Source of the DNA: JAMXLO01 sp036265005
GTDB taxonomy: Bacteria > Pseudomonadota > Alphaproteobacteria > Acetobacterales > Acetobacteraceae
DNA: 64,000 nucleotides
Assembly (NCBI GenBank): GCA_036265005.1
Contig: DATAPW010000359.1
Location: 1-64,000 of the forward strand
Direction of reading: 5' to 3'
In this document: positions 52,802 to 63,012 of the stretch, piece after piece
Numbering within the stretch: position 1 is the first letter of the stretch
Layout of the letters: the number at the start of each line of letters is the position of its first letter
Notes under the pieces: generated by a model
What the model was told of the DNA's origin: nothing
Seen by the model: only the letters and a program-made list of their open reading frames with translations
The model's database searches: none
Translations under genes and position numbers: made by a program

Positions 52802-52804
52802 GCC
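52746..52804. repeat. 15-base tandem repeat carrying four in-frame ATG codons of dppD
   Basis: The plus strand reads GACGCGTTCATGCCC at 52746 and again at 52776, with GGCGCGTTCATGCCC at 52761 and a near-copy at 52791. The alternation of GAC and GGC gives a 30-base higher-order unit. Each copy encodes MNA plus P or S and G on the minus strand and includes a start codon. A change in copy number would keep frame. Confidence 0.9.
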
Positions 52805-53637
52805 GATTGCCGCAGGCGTGGATTGGCGATTTCGTCGAGGCCCACGGTGAGGAAGAACAAGCCGAGGAACACCATCAGGATGATGACGATGGGCGCGGTC
52901 CACCACCACCACCAGCCGTTGAGGATCGCCGCGTTGAAGTTGATCCAGTACAGCGTCATGCCCAACGTTGGTGATTCCAGCGGACCGAGGCCGAGTACTT
53001 CCAGGCCGATCGAAGCCAGGATCGCTGCCGATACCGCGTTGACCAATGTCGCGGCAAGATAAGGCAGCAGGTTCGGCATCATCTCACGCAGGATGATTTC
53101 CGGGCCGCTCATGCCGTTGAGCCGCGCCACCTCGACATAGCCGCGCTCGCGCAAGGTCAGCACCTGCGAGCGGATGGTGCGCGTCGGATTGAGCCAGGCG
53201 AGCGACGCGACGACGATTGCCATCTGGTTGACCGTGAGGCCACCGCGCACCGAGACCGCGATGACGATCAGCACCAGGAGGCCCGGCACCGTCAGGCCGA
53301 TATCGGCGATGCCACGGATCAGCGTGTCGGTGATGCCGCGATAATAGCCGGCGATGAAGGCGAGCACGGTGCCAATGCCGACACCGAGGAAGCCGGCGAT
53401 GAAGCCGATCTTCAGGGTCAGCGGCGTGCCGGCGACCATCGCTGCGAGCAGGTCGCGGCCCTGCCGGTCGGTGCCGAACGGATGCTCCCATGACGGCGGC
53501 TGCAAGGCGCGCACCGAGAGCGGGCGCGCAAGTTCGGTGTCCACGGTCAGATTGCCGACGATGATGAACAACGCCAGCAGCGACAGCAGGACCACGCCCA
53601 CGGCCAGTGACTTGTTGCGGCGAAGGTAGCTGAACAC
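52798..53637 (-). CDS. dppC: Peptide ABC transporter permease (DppC type)
   Basis: The 279-residue protein has the N-terminal helix VGVVLLSLLALFIIVGNLTV, then HPFGTDRQGRDLLAAMVAGT, a signature of DppC/OppC, and the loop LNGMSGPEIILREMMPNLLP that contacts the ATPase. The start is GTG at 53637. It is separated from dppB by 140 bases that contain a palindromic repeat, and its stop overlaps dppD (ATGA). Confidence 0.9.
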   Translation of the reverse strand: MFSYLRRNKSLAVGVVLLSLLALFIIVGNLTVDTELARPLSVRALQPPSWEHPFGTDRQGRDLLAAMVAGTPLTLKIGFIAGFLGVGIGTVLAFIAGYYRGITDTLIRGIADIGLTVPGLLVLIVIAVSVRGGLTVNQMAIVVASLAWLNPTRTIRSQVLTLRERGYVEVARLNGMSGPEIILREMMPNLLPYLAATLVNAVSAAILASIGLEVLGLGPLESPTLGMTLYWINFNAAILNGWWWWWTAPIVIILMVFLGLFFLTVGLDEIANPRLRQSA

Positions 53638-53648
53638 GCTAAGCCGCG

Positions 53649-53757
53649 TCCGTCATGACACACCATCCGTCATGACACACAAGTCGTCATGGCCGGCCCT
53701 GTCCCGGCCATCAGCAGTCTGCCGGTGCTGATGGCCGGGACACGCCCGGCCGTGACG
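53649..53757. repeat. Palindromic repeat, copy 5, inside the dpp operon
   Basis: TCCGTCATGACACA occurs twice at 53649-53662 and 53666-53679. Then GTCATGGCCGG (53686) and CCGGCCGTGAC (to 53756) form outer arms. Inside, TGTCCCGGCCATCAGCA (53700-53716) and TGCTGATGGCCGGGACA (53726-53742) form a perfect 17-base stem with a 9-base loop. It lies between the dppB and dppC coding regions, where it could alter transcript stability as REP elements do. Confidence 0.75.
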
Positions 53758-53777
53758 GTATGGCGACGCCCGTCGCA

Positions 53778-54782
53778 CTACGTTCTCCGATACGATATCC
53801 GCGGGTCCAGCCACGGATACACGATATCCAGCAACAGCGTTGCCAGGCCCAACGCCACGATCACGGTGAACACGATGCCCTGGATCAGGAAGAAATCGTT
53901 TTCCCGGATGGCCTGGAACAGCAGCGCGCCGATGCCGGGATAGCCGAAGATCACTTCGACCAGCACCGCGCCGGACAGGATCTGTCCCAATGCCAGCGCC
54001 AGCGCCGTCGTCTGCGGCAGGATGGCGTTCCGCAGGCAATAGCGCAGGAAAATCGTCGAGCTCTTCAGACCTTTCGCGTCGGCGAATGTCACATAGTCCT
54101 CGCCCATCGTCGTCACCATCATGCCGCGCATTCCCAGCGCCCAGCCGCCGGTGGCGACCAGCACGATGGACAATGCCGGCAGCAGCGCGTGCGCGACCAC
54201 GTCCCAGACGAACCCAAGCGACAGCGACGGAATCGCGCCGGCGCTGTAGCCGCCGAAGATCGGCAGCAACTGCACCTGGAACGCCAGCAGGTACATCAGG
54301 ATCAGCCCGAGCAGGAAGAACGGGATGGCGTGCAGCGCCCATAACGGCGGCATCAGGTAGCGCAGCCAGTGCGGCGCACCCGGCCAGGCCAGCAGCGCGC
54401 CCAGGAATGTCCCGATGGCGAACGACAGCAGCGTGGTGATACCGAGCAGGCCGACCGTCCAGGGGACCGCCTCGGCGATCATTTCCCGCACGGTACGCGG
54501 ATAGTTGGCAATCGAGTAGTTGAACTCCAACCGCGTGGTATCGCGCAGGTAGGTCAGGTATTGCCGCCACAGCGGCTGGTCGAGCCCGAACCGCTTGTCG
54601 TACTCGCGCGCCATCTCCTCGATGCCCTGGTGCACGTAGCCACCGAGCTGCGCCGACTGCAGCAGCTTGGTGCGCACCGGGTCCTGTCCCGACAGCTTGG
54701 GCAGGAAGAAGTTGAGCGAGGCCGCCAGCCACATGATCAGCAGGAAGACCCCGAAGCGCCGTGCGATATAGGCCGCCTGCAT
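53778..54782 (-). CDS. dppB: Peptide ABC transporter permease (DppB type)
   Basis: The 334-residue protein begins AAYIARRFGVFLLIMWLAAS, then LNFFLPKLSGQDPVRTKL, the DppB opening, and ends with IREN, DFFLIQGIVFTVIVALGLAT and LLLDIVYPWLDPRI. The loop TFADAKGLKSSTIFLRYCLR is the ATPase contact. It starts three bases after the binding-protein stop. A palindrome follows its stop before dppC. Confidence 0.9.
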   Translation of the reverse strand: MQAAYIARRFGVFLLIMWLAASLNFFLPKLSGQDPVRTKLLQSAQLGGYVHQGIEEMAREYDKRFGLDQPLWRQYLTYLRDTTRLEFNYSIANYPRTVREMIAEAVPWTVGLLGITTLLSFAIGTFLGALLAWPGAPHWLRYLMPPLWALHAIPFFLLGLILMYLLAFQVQLLPIFGGYSAGAIPSLSLGFVWDVVAHALLPALSIVLVATGGWALGMRGMMVTTMGEDYVTFADAKGLKSSTIFLRYCLRNAILPQTTALALALGQILSGAVLVEVIFGYPGIGALLFQAIRENDFFLIQGIVFTVIVALGLATLLLDIVYPWLDPRISYRRT

Positions 54783-54785
54783 GCG

Positions 54786-56549
54786 TCAGACCGGCTGCAG
54801 GTTCCACAGCACGATCGGATACGTCAGATGCCAGGACGCGCCGTTGACGTAGTTGTTGTCAGCGGTCGGCCAGTTCTTCCAGTACGCGGTGTCCATCGGA
54901 ATGCGATGGAAATTCTGCACCAGCTGGATGTCCGGCAGGTCCGGCAGCCAGATCTCCATTGCGCTGCGGAACAGCTTCGTCATCTTCGGCTTGTCGTTCG
55001 GATCGGTGACGTACATCTCGTCGGTGATCTTGTCGAACTCGGGGTTCTTCCAGCGCGCGAAGTTCACCAGGTGCGCGCCCGGCACCGCGACGCTGCGTCC
55101 CTGGTACAGCCGCAGCATGGAGTACGGCTCGTTGATCGCGCCGCCATGGCCATAGATCGAGCCGACGAACTGGCCCTTCTGGAAGCGATCGTCGAAATCC
55201 GGCGGCATGCTCATCGCCGCCTCGACGCCGCGACGCTTCAGCATTTCCGACAGCACCGGACCGATCGCCGGCCCGGATGCACCGAACCCGATGATGTCCA
55301 CCGTCAGTTTCTTGCCCTGCGCATCGGTCCATACGCCGGCGGAATCTTTTTTGAAGCCCTTGCCCGACAGCAGCGCATCGCCTTTCTTCGGCTCGAATGC
55401 CAGCGTGTCGTATTTCGCCAGCAGGTCCTTCACCGCATCAAAATACGGCTGCAGCGGCGGATAGGCCGGCATCGGCAGCGACGACACCTGCGACGCGCCA
55501 AGATAGCCGACATCGATCAACTGCTGCCGATCGATGTAGTACGACAGCGCCCAGCGCACGTCCTTGTCGTCGAACGGCTTCACCTCGTTGTTGACGTACA
55601 GCGAGATCGGCCACCAATCGACATAGCCGTACGGCGGCTTCTGCCCGGTGTGCGTGATGATCTTGGGATTGCCGCGGAACAGCGTCGGGAACGTCGCCGG
55701 CTGCATACCGGTCGCCGCATCCAGCTGGTTGGTGATCAATGCCTGGGCCGTCGCCTGCTCGCCGGCATAGGGCAGCCAGATGGTGCGTTCGATCACCGGC
55801 AATGGCGCCAGACCGGCCTTCGCGGCCCACCACTCGGGGCGCCGGTCGAACACCTTCTGCTGCAGCGACGCTTCCACCACCTTCCACGGGCCGGTGCTGA
55901 CCGGCCAGCCCTTGGCGATGTCGAAATGCTTGAACGTCGTCCAGTCCTGGTCGGCGAAGATGTGTTTCGGAACGATATAGACGCCGATGTCGTATTTGTA
56001 GGTCAGGAAGAAGAAGAAGCGCGGCGCCGGCACGACGAAATCGACCACCACCGTATTGGCGTCGGTCGCCTTCGCCTCCTTCAGCACCTGCTGGACATCG
56101 ACGCCCCATTTCACCTTGGGGCCGATGTCGCGCAGGCTGTTCAGCGTGAACGCAACATCCTCAGCCGAGAACGGCGTGCCGTCCGACCAGGCGATGCCGG
56201 AGCGCGTCTTGATGGTGAGCTGCTTGAAATCCGGCGTGTACTGGTAGCTTTCCGCCAGCCACATATAGGTCTTGTCGGCGAACGCGCTGTAGAACGCCAG
56301 CGGCTCGTAGATGATGTTCGGCCCGTTCTGATGGTTGGACCCGATCGAGTACGGGTTCCACAGCTCGAAATCCACCCAGCGGCCTTCGCGTCCGCCCCAC
56401 ACCAGGCTCATCGTGCGGTTGCGCGGAACGGCTGACTGCTGCGCGGTCGCCAGGCCGATCGGCGTCAGCGCGGCGGCAGCCGTCGCTGCCGCCGCGCCTT
56501 TGATGACATCGCGCCGCCCTGGACGCAGACGCGCATAGTGATCCGACAT
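54786..56549 (-). CDS. dppA: Family 5 extracellular solute-binding protein of the peptide importer, Tat-like signal
   Basis: The 587-residue protein starts with RRDVIKGAAAATAAAALTPI, a twin-arginine signal, and has the SBP_bac_5 pattern (IAWSDGTPFSAEDVAFTLNS; WPISLYVNNEVKPFDDKDVR; YIDRQQLIDVGYLGASQV). Such proteins bind peptides, nickel complexes or plant-derived compounds. It leads the SBP-B-C-D-F operon. It is somewhat longer than standard DppA (about 535), and the ligand is not clear. Confidence 0.9.
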   Translation of the reverse strand: MSDHYARLRPGRRDVIKGAAAATAAAALTPIGLATAQQSAVPRNRTMSLVWGGREGRWVDFELWNPYSIGSNHQNGPNIIYEPLAFYSAFADKTYMWLAESYQYTPDFKQLTIKTRSGIAWSDGTPFSAEDVAFTLNSLRDIGPKVKWGVDVQQVLKEAKATDANTVVVDFVVPAPRFFFFLTYKYDIGVYIVPKHIFADQDWTTFKHFDIAKGWPVSTGPWKVVEASLQQKVFDRRPEWWAAKAGLAPLPVIERTIWLPYAGEQATAQALITNQLDAATGMQPATFPTLFRGNPKIITHTGQKPPYGYVDWWPISLYVNNEVKPFDDKDVRWALSYYIDRQQLIDVGYLGASQVSSLPMPAYPPLQPYFDAVKDLLAKYDTLAFEPKKGDALLSGKGFKKDSAGVWTDAQGKKLTVDIIGFGASGPAIGPVLSEMLKRRGVEAAMSMPPDFDDRFQKGQFVGSIYGHGGAINEPYSMLRLYQGRSVAVPGAHLVNFARWKNPEFDKITDEMYVTDPNDKPKMTKLFRSAMEIWLPDLPDIQLVQNFHRIPMDTAYWKNWPTADNNYVNGASWHLTYPIVLWNLQPV

Positions 56550-56632
56550 GGCCTGTTTCCCCCGTGCCGAGATTTTTACCGGTCGGGGGCACTATGCAGA
56601 CGAATGCGTCGAATTGCCAGGAGGGACGCCGA

Positions 56633-56932
56633 TCACACGCGACGCAGGAAGCAGCGGTCTTCGACCTTGATGCACTCCGTGCGGATTGCGTGCGAGAAGT
56701 TCTCCTGCGCTGCGGGATCGGCCCGCAGCGTGTCGCGGTAACGCTCATAGGCGGCCAGGCTGTCGAAGTCGATCAGTGCGATGGCGAAGTTGTTGGCGCC
56801 TTCCTTCGGCAGGAAATACCCAAGCAACGACCCGCCGCAGCGCGCGATGATCGGCGGCCACGCCGTCGCATACCGCTCGAAGTCCGCGATCCTGTGCGGA
56901 TCGAGCGTGTAGCGGATGCAGCAGGTGACCAT
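56633..56932 (-). CDS. NIPSNAP-family small protein
   Basis: The 99-residue protein has CIRYTLDPHRIADFERYATA, GYFLPKEGANNFAIALIDF and DPAAQENFSHAIRTECIKVE, the NIPSNAP ferredoxin-like fold. ATG 56932 shares bases with the stop of the upstream gene (TGATG); GTG 56935 is also possible. It forms a two-gene unit with the ABM monooxygenase. Function unknown. Confidence 0.82.
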   Translation of the reverse strand: MVTCCIRYTLDPHRIADFERYATAWPPIIARCGGSLLGYFLPKEGANNFAIALIDFDSLAAYERYRDTLRADPAAQENFSHAIRTECIKVEDRCFLRRV

Positions 56933-57240
56933 CACAGCACCGCATACTGCACGCGGTCGCGCTTGGTCAGCCGCGGCACGCCTTCGCCGAGGATCAGCGT
57001 CTTGAAGTGATCGGTCTGCTGATGCGCAGCGAATGCCGCTTCGTTGTCGAACAATTCGTAGAACAGGAACTGCGCCGGGTTGCTCACACCGCGATGCACC
57101 AGGAACAGCTTCACGCCCGGTTCCTGCCGTGCCTGCGGCGCGAAGCGGGCGAGGATGTCGGCCACCGCATCCGCCTCGCCATCGCGCGCTTCCCAGGTCG
57201 CCGCTACCGCCAGTCCACCATTGATCTGCTGGGTCTGCAT
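56932..57240 (-). CDS. Antibiotic biosynthesis monooxygenase (ABM)-family protein
   Basis: The 102-residue protein has VAATWEARDGEADAVADILA, RQEPGVKLFLVHRGVSNP and FLFYELFDNEAAFAAHQQTD, the ABM pattern. GGAGG precedes ATG 57240; a longer frame to 57270 lacks support. Its stop overlaps the next start. It is a small dimeric barrel enzyme such as a quinol or heme oxygenase, role unknown. Confidence 0.87.
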   Translation of the reverse strand: MQTQQINGGLAVAATWEARDGEADAVADILARFAPQARQEPGVKLFLVHRGVSNPAQFLFYELFDNEAAFAAHQQTDHFKTLILGEGVPRLTKRDRVQYAVL

Positions 57241-57357
57241 ATCGTCCTCCTGCTGTGTTGGAACACGCAAAGGACGTAGGTCATTTGGCGGCGCCGGTCA
57301 GCGCGGATTGCTTCGGTGGGGGACGAAGCGATGGGCCAGGCCGAAGCGCGCGATTCC

Positions 57358-57435
57358 GTCATGGCCGGGCCTGTCCCGGCCATCCGATGTGGCGGTGCGC
57401 CGCGACGGATGGCCAGGACAAGCCCGGCCGGTGAC
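57358..57435. repeat. Intergenic palindromic repeat, copy 6
   Basis: The outer arms are GTCATGGCCGGGC and GCCCGGCCGGTGAC. The inner arms TGTCCCGGCCATCCG and CGGATGGCCAGGACA pair with one mismatch. It fills the gap between the ABM gene and the phosphohexomutase gene. It lacks the long flanks of copies 2 to 4, resembling copy 5. Confidence 0.75.
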
Positions 57436-57452
57436 CAACTCGCAATGACAGG

Positions 57453-58862
<1,410 letters not shown>

Positions 58863-58863
58863 A

Positions 58864-59742
58864 TCAGCAGGACTGCGTATAGTGCTTCAGGAAGCCGCGC
58901 ACCGCATCCGCCAGGTCGGGCCGTTTGAGCGCGTAGGCGATCTGAGCTTCCAGGAACCCCACCTTGTCGCCGCAGTCGAACCGGCGGCCCTCGTAGCGCA
59001 GCCCGTGGAACGGCTGGTTGCCGATCAGCTTCGCCATGCCGTCGGTCAACTGCACCTCGCCGCCGGCGCCGCGTTCCATGCGCGCCAGGTGGCCGATGAC
59101 TTCCGGCATCAGCACGTAGCGGCCGATGATCGACAGGTTGGACGGCGCATCCGTCGGCGCCGGCTTCTCCACCAGCCCCATCACCTCGACCAGCCGGCCG
59201 TCATCCTTGCCGATACGCAGGATGCCGTAGCGATTGGTGTGCTCGCGCGGCACCTCGGTCACCGCAACCACGTTGCCGCCGGTATCACGGTACACATCCG
59301 CCAACTGCCGCAGGCACGGCGTGTCTGCAAGCACCAGGTCGTCCGGCAGCAGGATGGCGAACGGATCGTCGCCGATGAAGGCGCGGGCGCACCAGATCGC
59401 GTGGCCAAGCCCGAGCGGCACCTGCTGGCGCACAGTGACCATCGATCCCGGCTCCACCTGGGTCTCGCGCAGCGATTGCAGGGCCTCGGTCTTGTTGCGC
59501 TCCTTCAAGGTGGCTTCGAGTTCGAATGCGATATCGAAATGCTCCACCAGCGCGGTCTTGCCGCGACCGGTGACCATGCAGAACTGTTCGATCCCCGCGG
59601 CCCGCGCCTCCTCGATGGCGTACTGGATCAGCGGCTTGTCCACCACCGGAAGCATTTCCTTGGCGGTGGCCTTGGTGGCAGGCAGGAATCGAGTGCCGAG
59701 GCCCGCAACGGGCAAAACGGCCTTGCGCAAAGGCTTGATCAC
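58864..59742 (-). CDS. galU: UTP-glucose-1-phosphate uridylyltransferase
   Basis: The 292-residue protein begins MIKPLRKAVLPVAGLGTRFL with PATKATAKEMLPVVDKPLIQ, the GalU signature, and has ICAL-type recognition ending DLVLADTPCLRQLADVY and VGLVEKPAPTD-like AGL (MGLVEKPAPTDAPSN). It makes UDP-glucose. The GTG start has AGGGAG six bases upstream. It leads the pair with the phosphohexomutase, and both serve polysaccharide or glycoprotein synthesis. Confidence 0.94.
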   Translation of the reverse strand: MIKPLRKAVLPVAGLGTRFLPATKATAKEMLPVVDKPLIQYAIEEARAAGIEQFCMVTGRGKTALVEHFDIAFELEATLKERNKTEALQSLRETQVEPGSMVTVRQQVPLGLGHAIWCARAFIGDDPFAILLPDDLVLADTPCLRQLADVYRDTGGNVVAVTEVPREHTNRYGILRIGKDDGRLVEVMGLVEKPAPTDAPSNLSIIGRYVLMPEVIGHLARMERGAGGEVQLTDGMAKLIGNQPFHGLRYEGRRFDCGDKVGFLEAQIAYALKRPDLADAVRGFLKHYTQSC

Positions 59743-59884
59743 TATAGGCTCCCTCTGGTCTTCCCAAAGCCGGTCATGGCAGGCCGGCGGAAGCGAACAT
59801 CGCCGGCAGGCGGAAATGTGGCCTTAGCGAGGACCACAGCGGCGACACGTGAGAGCGAGACGTATCACGTTGACGCGCGGGCCG

Positions 59885-60364
59885 TCACCTTGTCCTTCCG
59901 CCACGCCCCAGCAACACATCGCGCGCCTGGTTGACCCTGGTGGCCAGCCAGTCGGAACCGCCGCTGTCCGGATGCGCGCTGCGCATCAAGCGATGGTGCG
60001 CGGCCCTGATCTCCGCTTCGCTGGCGCCCGGCTGCAGGCCGAGTACCTGGTAGGCTTCGTCCGGCGTCATGCTGCCCTGCCGGCGCGGCGGCGGTGGCGG
60101 CGGCGCCTGGCGCTGGGCGCTCCCGGCACCGGCCGGATGGCTGGCGCGCCAGCGCTGCCAGATCAGCGGTCCGAACATCGCCAGCGCGCCCAGGGCAATC
60201 CCCTCGCGACCCGACAGCACCAGCAGCAGCGCCAGGCTGATGCCGGCCAGTGCGCCGATCCAGGCGAGCAGCGACTTGATCGTGGTGACCGAGGCGCGTT
60301 CAAACGCCCGCAACCCGCCAAGGAACAGGAACAACGCCACGCCGCCGAGTACAAGCCAGAGCAT
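59885..60364 (-). CDS. Membrane-anchored J-domain protein
   Basis: The 159-residue protein has two N-terminal hydrophobic stretches (LWLVLGGVALFLFLGGLRAF and LLAWIGALAGISLALLLVLS), a proline-rich linker, and a C-terminal J domain with TPDEAYQVLGLQPGASEAEI and the essential HPD in RSAHPDSGGSDWLATRVNQA. The arrangement recalls TIM14/DnaJ-like co-chaperones that place Hsp70 at a membrane. Its ribosome site is weak. Confidence 0.85.
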   Translation of the reverse strand: MLWLVLGGVALFLFLGGLRAFERASVTTIKSLLAWIGALAGISLALLLVLSGREGIALGALAMFGPLIWQRWRASHPAGAGSAQRQAPPPPPPRRQGSMTPDEAYQVLGLQPGASEAEIRAAHHRLMRSAHPDSGGSDWLATRVNQARDVLLGRGGRTR

Positions 60365-60376
60365 TTGCGGTGATCA

Positions 60377-60416
60377 GTGATCGGTGGTGTTACGCCCCAG
60401 TCCTACTACCGATCAC
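60377..60416. repeat. 9-base perfect inverted repeat upstream of the J-domain gene
   Basis: GTGATCGGT (60377-60385) and ACCGATCAC (60408-60416) are exact inverted repeats around a 22-base spacer, 13 bases upstream of the start codon. It could be an operator or a transcript-end hairpin for the malic enzyme gene further upstream. Bases 60417-60612 show nothing else recognisable. Confidence 0.4.
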
Positions 60417-60612
60417 CCGGGATTGGCGAATGCGGCGTAGCCTCAGCCAAGGCCGATGGCCTCGGCGACGCGCCACCTGATTTCCGTCAGCTGACCGCCC
60501 GTGACCCGCAAGCCGGTTCCTCGCACTCGAGCCTTCGACATTCCGGTAACCAAGGGCGAAGCAGGTCCCGGTGCAGCCCATAGTAGCCTGAGAGCCCATA
60601 GCCCGGCGGCCC

Positions 60613-62886
60613 CTATCCTTGGGCCGCCCTGGCCTCCAGCGCCGCAAACGCACTGAGGTTGACGATCCCGCGCGCGGTCACGCTGGGTACCAGCACGTGG
60701 ATCGGCTTCGACATCCCCAGCAGCATCGGCCCCACCGGCAGGCCGTCTGCCGCGGCCTTCAACAGGTTGAACGCGATGTTCGCCGCATCCAGGGTCGGCA
60801 TCACCAACAGGTTCGCCGTGCCGCGCAGGCGGCTGTCCGGCACCGCGCGGTCGCGGATCGCCTCTGCCAGGGCCGCATCGGCGTGCATCTCGCCATCCAC
60901 CTCGAGGTCCGGCGCCCGCTCGCGCACCAGCGCCAGGGCACGGCGCATCTTGCGCGCGGTCTCCGAATCGCTGGCGCCGAAATTCGAGTGCGACAGCAGC
61001 GCCGCCTTCGGCGCGATGCCGAACTCGCTGACCGCCTCGGCGGCGAGCACCGTCATCTCGGCAATCTGCTCGGCGGTCGGATCGACCACCATCTGGGTGT
61101 CGCAGATGAACAGCGTGCCGTGCGGCAGGATCAGGCAACCCAGCCCGTAGATCCGCGTGACGCCGGGGCGGCGCGGAATGATCGGCAGCACGTAGCGCAC
61201 CTGCCGCCACCAGCTGGCGGACCCGCCGCAGATCGCCGCGTCGGCCAGTCCGGCATGCAGCAGCATTGCCGCCGCCACGGTGCCCCGGTGGGTCAGGCCG
61301 AAGGCGGCATCATCGGGCGGGATACCGCGGCGTCCCACCAGCTTCTGGTAGTCCGGCAGCAATGGGCCGAACACGTCATCATCCTGCGACGGATCGAGCA
61401 CCGTGACGCCATCAGTCAGGTCGATGCGCAGGCCCATCTGGCGGATCTGCCGCTCGATCACCGACCGGCTGCCCAGCAGGATCGGCCGCGCGATCCCGTC
61501 ATCCACCAGTGTCTGCGCCGCCCGCAGCACGCGTTCATTCTCGCCGTCGGCATAGACGATGCGCCGCGGCGTCTGCTTGGCGGCCTCGAAGACCGGCCGC
61601 ATGAGCTGGCCGGAGCGGAACACGAAACGCTCCAGCTCGCGCTGGTACAACGCGAGATCGCCGATCGGCCGGCGTGCCACGCCGCTGTCCATCGCCGCGC
61701 GCGCCACCGCCGGCGCGATCTCCAGGATCAGGCGCGGGTCGAACGGCTTCGGGATGATGTAGTCGGGGCCGAACACCGGGGCGGAGCCGCCATAGGCGGC
61801 GGCGACCACCTCGGATGCCTCCATGCGCGCCAGTGCGGCGATTGCCTCCGCCGCGGCAATCTTCATCGCCTCGTTGATGGTGGTGGCCGAGACGTCCAGC
61901 GCGCCGCGAAAGATGAACGGAAAGCACAGCACGTTATTGACCTGATTGGGGAAATCGCTGCGCCCGGTGGCGACAATGGCATCCGGCCGTTTTGCCGCGA
62001 CCAGCTCGGGCAGGATTTCCGGATCCGGATTGGCCAGCGCCAGGATCAGCGGCTTCGGCGCCAGCAGCTCGAGCCATTCCGGCTTCAGCACGCGCGGTGC
62101 AGAGAGGCCCAGGAAGACGTCGGCGCCGGCCAGTACATCCTTGAGCGTCCGCGCCTCGGTGGCGCGCGCGTAGCACGCCATGTTGGGCAGCATGTCATTG
62201 CGGTCGGTGCGCACCACGCCCTGGATATCGGTCAGCGTGACGTTCTCCGGCCGCAGTCCCATCGAGACCAGCAGATCGACGCAGGCGAGCGCCGCGGCGC
62301 CGGCGCCCGAGGTGACGAGGCGTGCGTCGGACAGCGCCTTGCCCTGCAGCACCAGCCCGTTGCGCACTGCGGCGGCGACCGTGATGGCGGTGCCGTGCTG
62401 ATCGTCGTGGAACACCGGGATGCGCATGCGCGCGCGCAGTTCAGCCTCGATGGCGAAGCATTCCGGCGCCTTGATGTCCTCCAGGTTGATGGCGCCGAAG
62501 GTGGGTTCCAGCGCCGCCACCACGTCGCAGAACCGGGCTGGATCTTCCGCATCCACCTCGATGTCGAACACGTCGATGCCGGCGAACTTCTTGAACAGGA
62601 CGGCCTTGCCCTCCATCACCGGCTTGCCCGCCAGCGCGCCGATATTGCCCAGGCCCAGCACCGCGGTGCCGTTGGAGATCACGCCGACTAGATTGCCGCG
62701 CGTGGTGTAGTCGCGTGCCGTGTCCGGATCGCTGACGATGGCCTCGCAGGCAGCAGCGACACCAGGCGAATAGGCGAGCGCCAGATCGCGCTGGGTCGCC
62801 ATGCGCTTGGTCGGCTCGATCGCCAGTTTCCCGGGTTGCGGCAGCCGGTGGTAATCCAGCGCCGCCTTGCGGAAGTCGTCGTCCAT
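60613..62886 (-). CDS. maeB: NADP-dependent malic enzyme with C-terminal phosphotransacetylase-like domain (MaeB type)
   Basis: The 757-residue protein has RDLALAYSPGVAAACEAI, VFHDDQHGTAITVAAAVRNG and a Rossmann segment around VTSGAGAAALACVDLL in the malic enzyme part (to about residue 430). The second half, with IVYADGENERVLRAAQTLVD and CLILPHGTLFICDTQMVVD, resembles phosphotransacetylase but is regulatory in MaeB. It makes pyruvate and NADPH from malate. AGGAGA precedes ATG 62886; upstream codons are unconserved. Confidence 0.94.
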   Translation of the reverse strand: MDDDFRKAALDYHRLPQPGKLAIEPTKRMATQRDLALAYSPGVAAACEAIVSDPDTARDYTTRGNLVGVISNGTAVLGLGNIGALAGKPVMEGKAVLFKKFAGIDVFDIEVDAEDPARFCDVVAALEPTFGAINLEDIKAPECFAIEAELRARMRIPVFHDDQHGTAITVAAAVRNGLVLQGKALSDARLVTSGAGAAALACVDLLVSMGLRPENVTLTDIQGVVRTDRNDMLPNMACYARATEARTLKDVLAGADVFLGLSAPRVLKPEWLELLAPKPLILALANPDPEILPELVAAKRPDAIVATGRSDFPNQVNNVLCFPFIFRGALDVSATTINEAMKIAAAEAIAALARMEASEVVAAAYGGSAPVFGPDYIIPKPFDPRLILEIAPAVARAAMDSGVARRPIGDLALYQRELERFVFRSGQLMRPVFEAAKQTPRRIVYADGENERVLRAAQTLVDDGIARPILLGSRSVIERQIRQMGLRIDLTDGVTVLDPSQDDDVFGPLLPDYQKLVGRRGIPPDDAAFGLTHRGTVAAAMLLHAGLADAAICGGSASWWRQVRYVLPIIPRRPGVTRIYGLGCLILPHGTLFICDTQMVVDPTAEQIAEMTVLAAEAVSEFGIAPKAALLSHSNFGASDSETARKMRRALALVRERAPDLEVDGEMHADAALAEAIRDRAVPDSRLRGTANLLVMPTLDAANIAFNLLKAAADGLPVGPMLLGMSKPIHVLVPSVTARGIVNLSAFAALEARAAQG

Positions 62887-63012
62887 CAGCCTCGGTCTCC
62901 TGCCCTGCGCGGGCAGGATGAGCGGACGCCGACGGGGTTGCAACGAGCGTCGCAGAGAGGCGGGTATGAAGTTCGATCAGGTCTGTCGCCGGCGCACCGT
63001 CGGTTTGCGACG

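Noticed and set aside
13402..57435. Palindromic repeats as a CRISPR array
   Set aside because: Copies are many kilobases apart, differ in length, and have no spacers.
59771..59790. GGTCATGGCAGGCCGGCGG as a seventh palindromic repeat
   Set aside because: Only one arm is present with no partner nearby; it may be a decayed remnant or chance.
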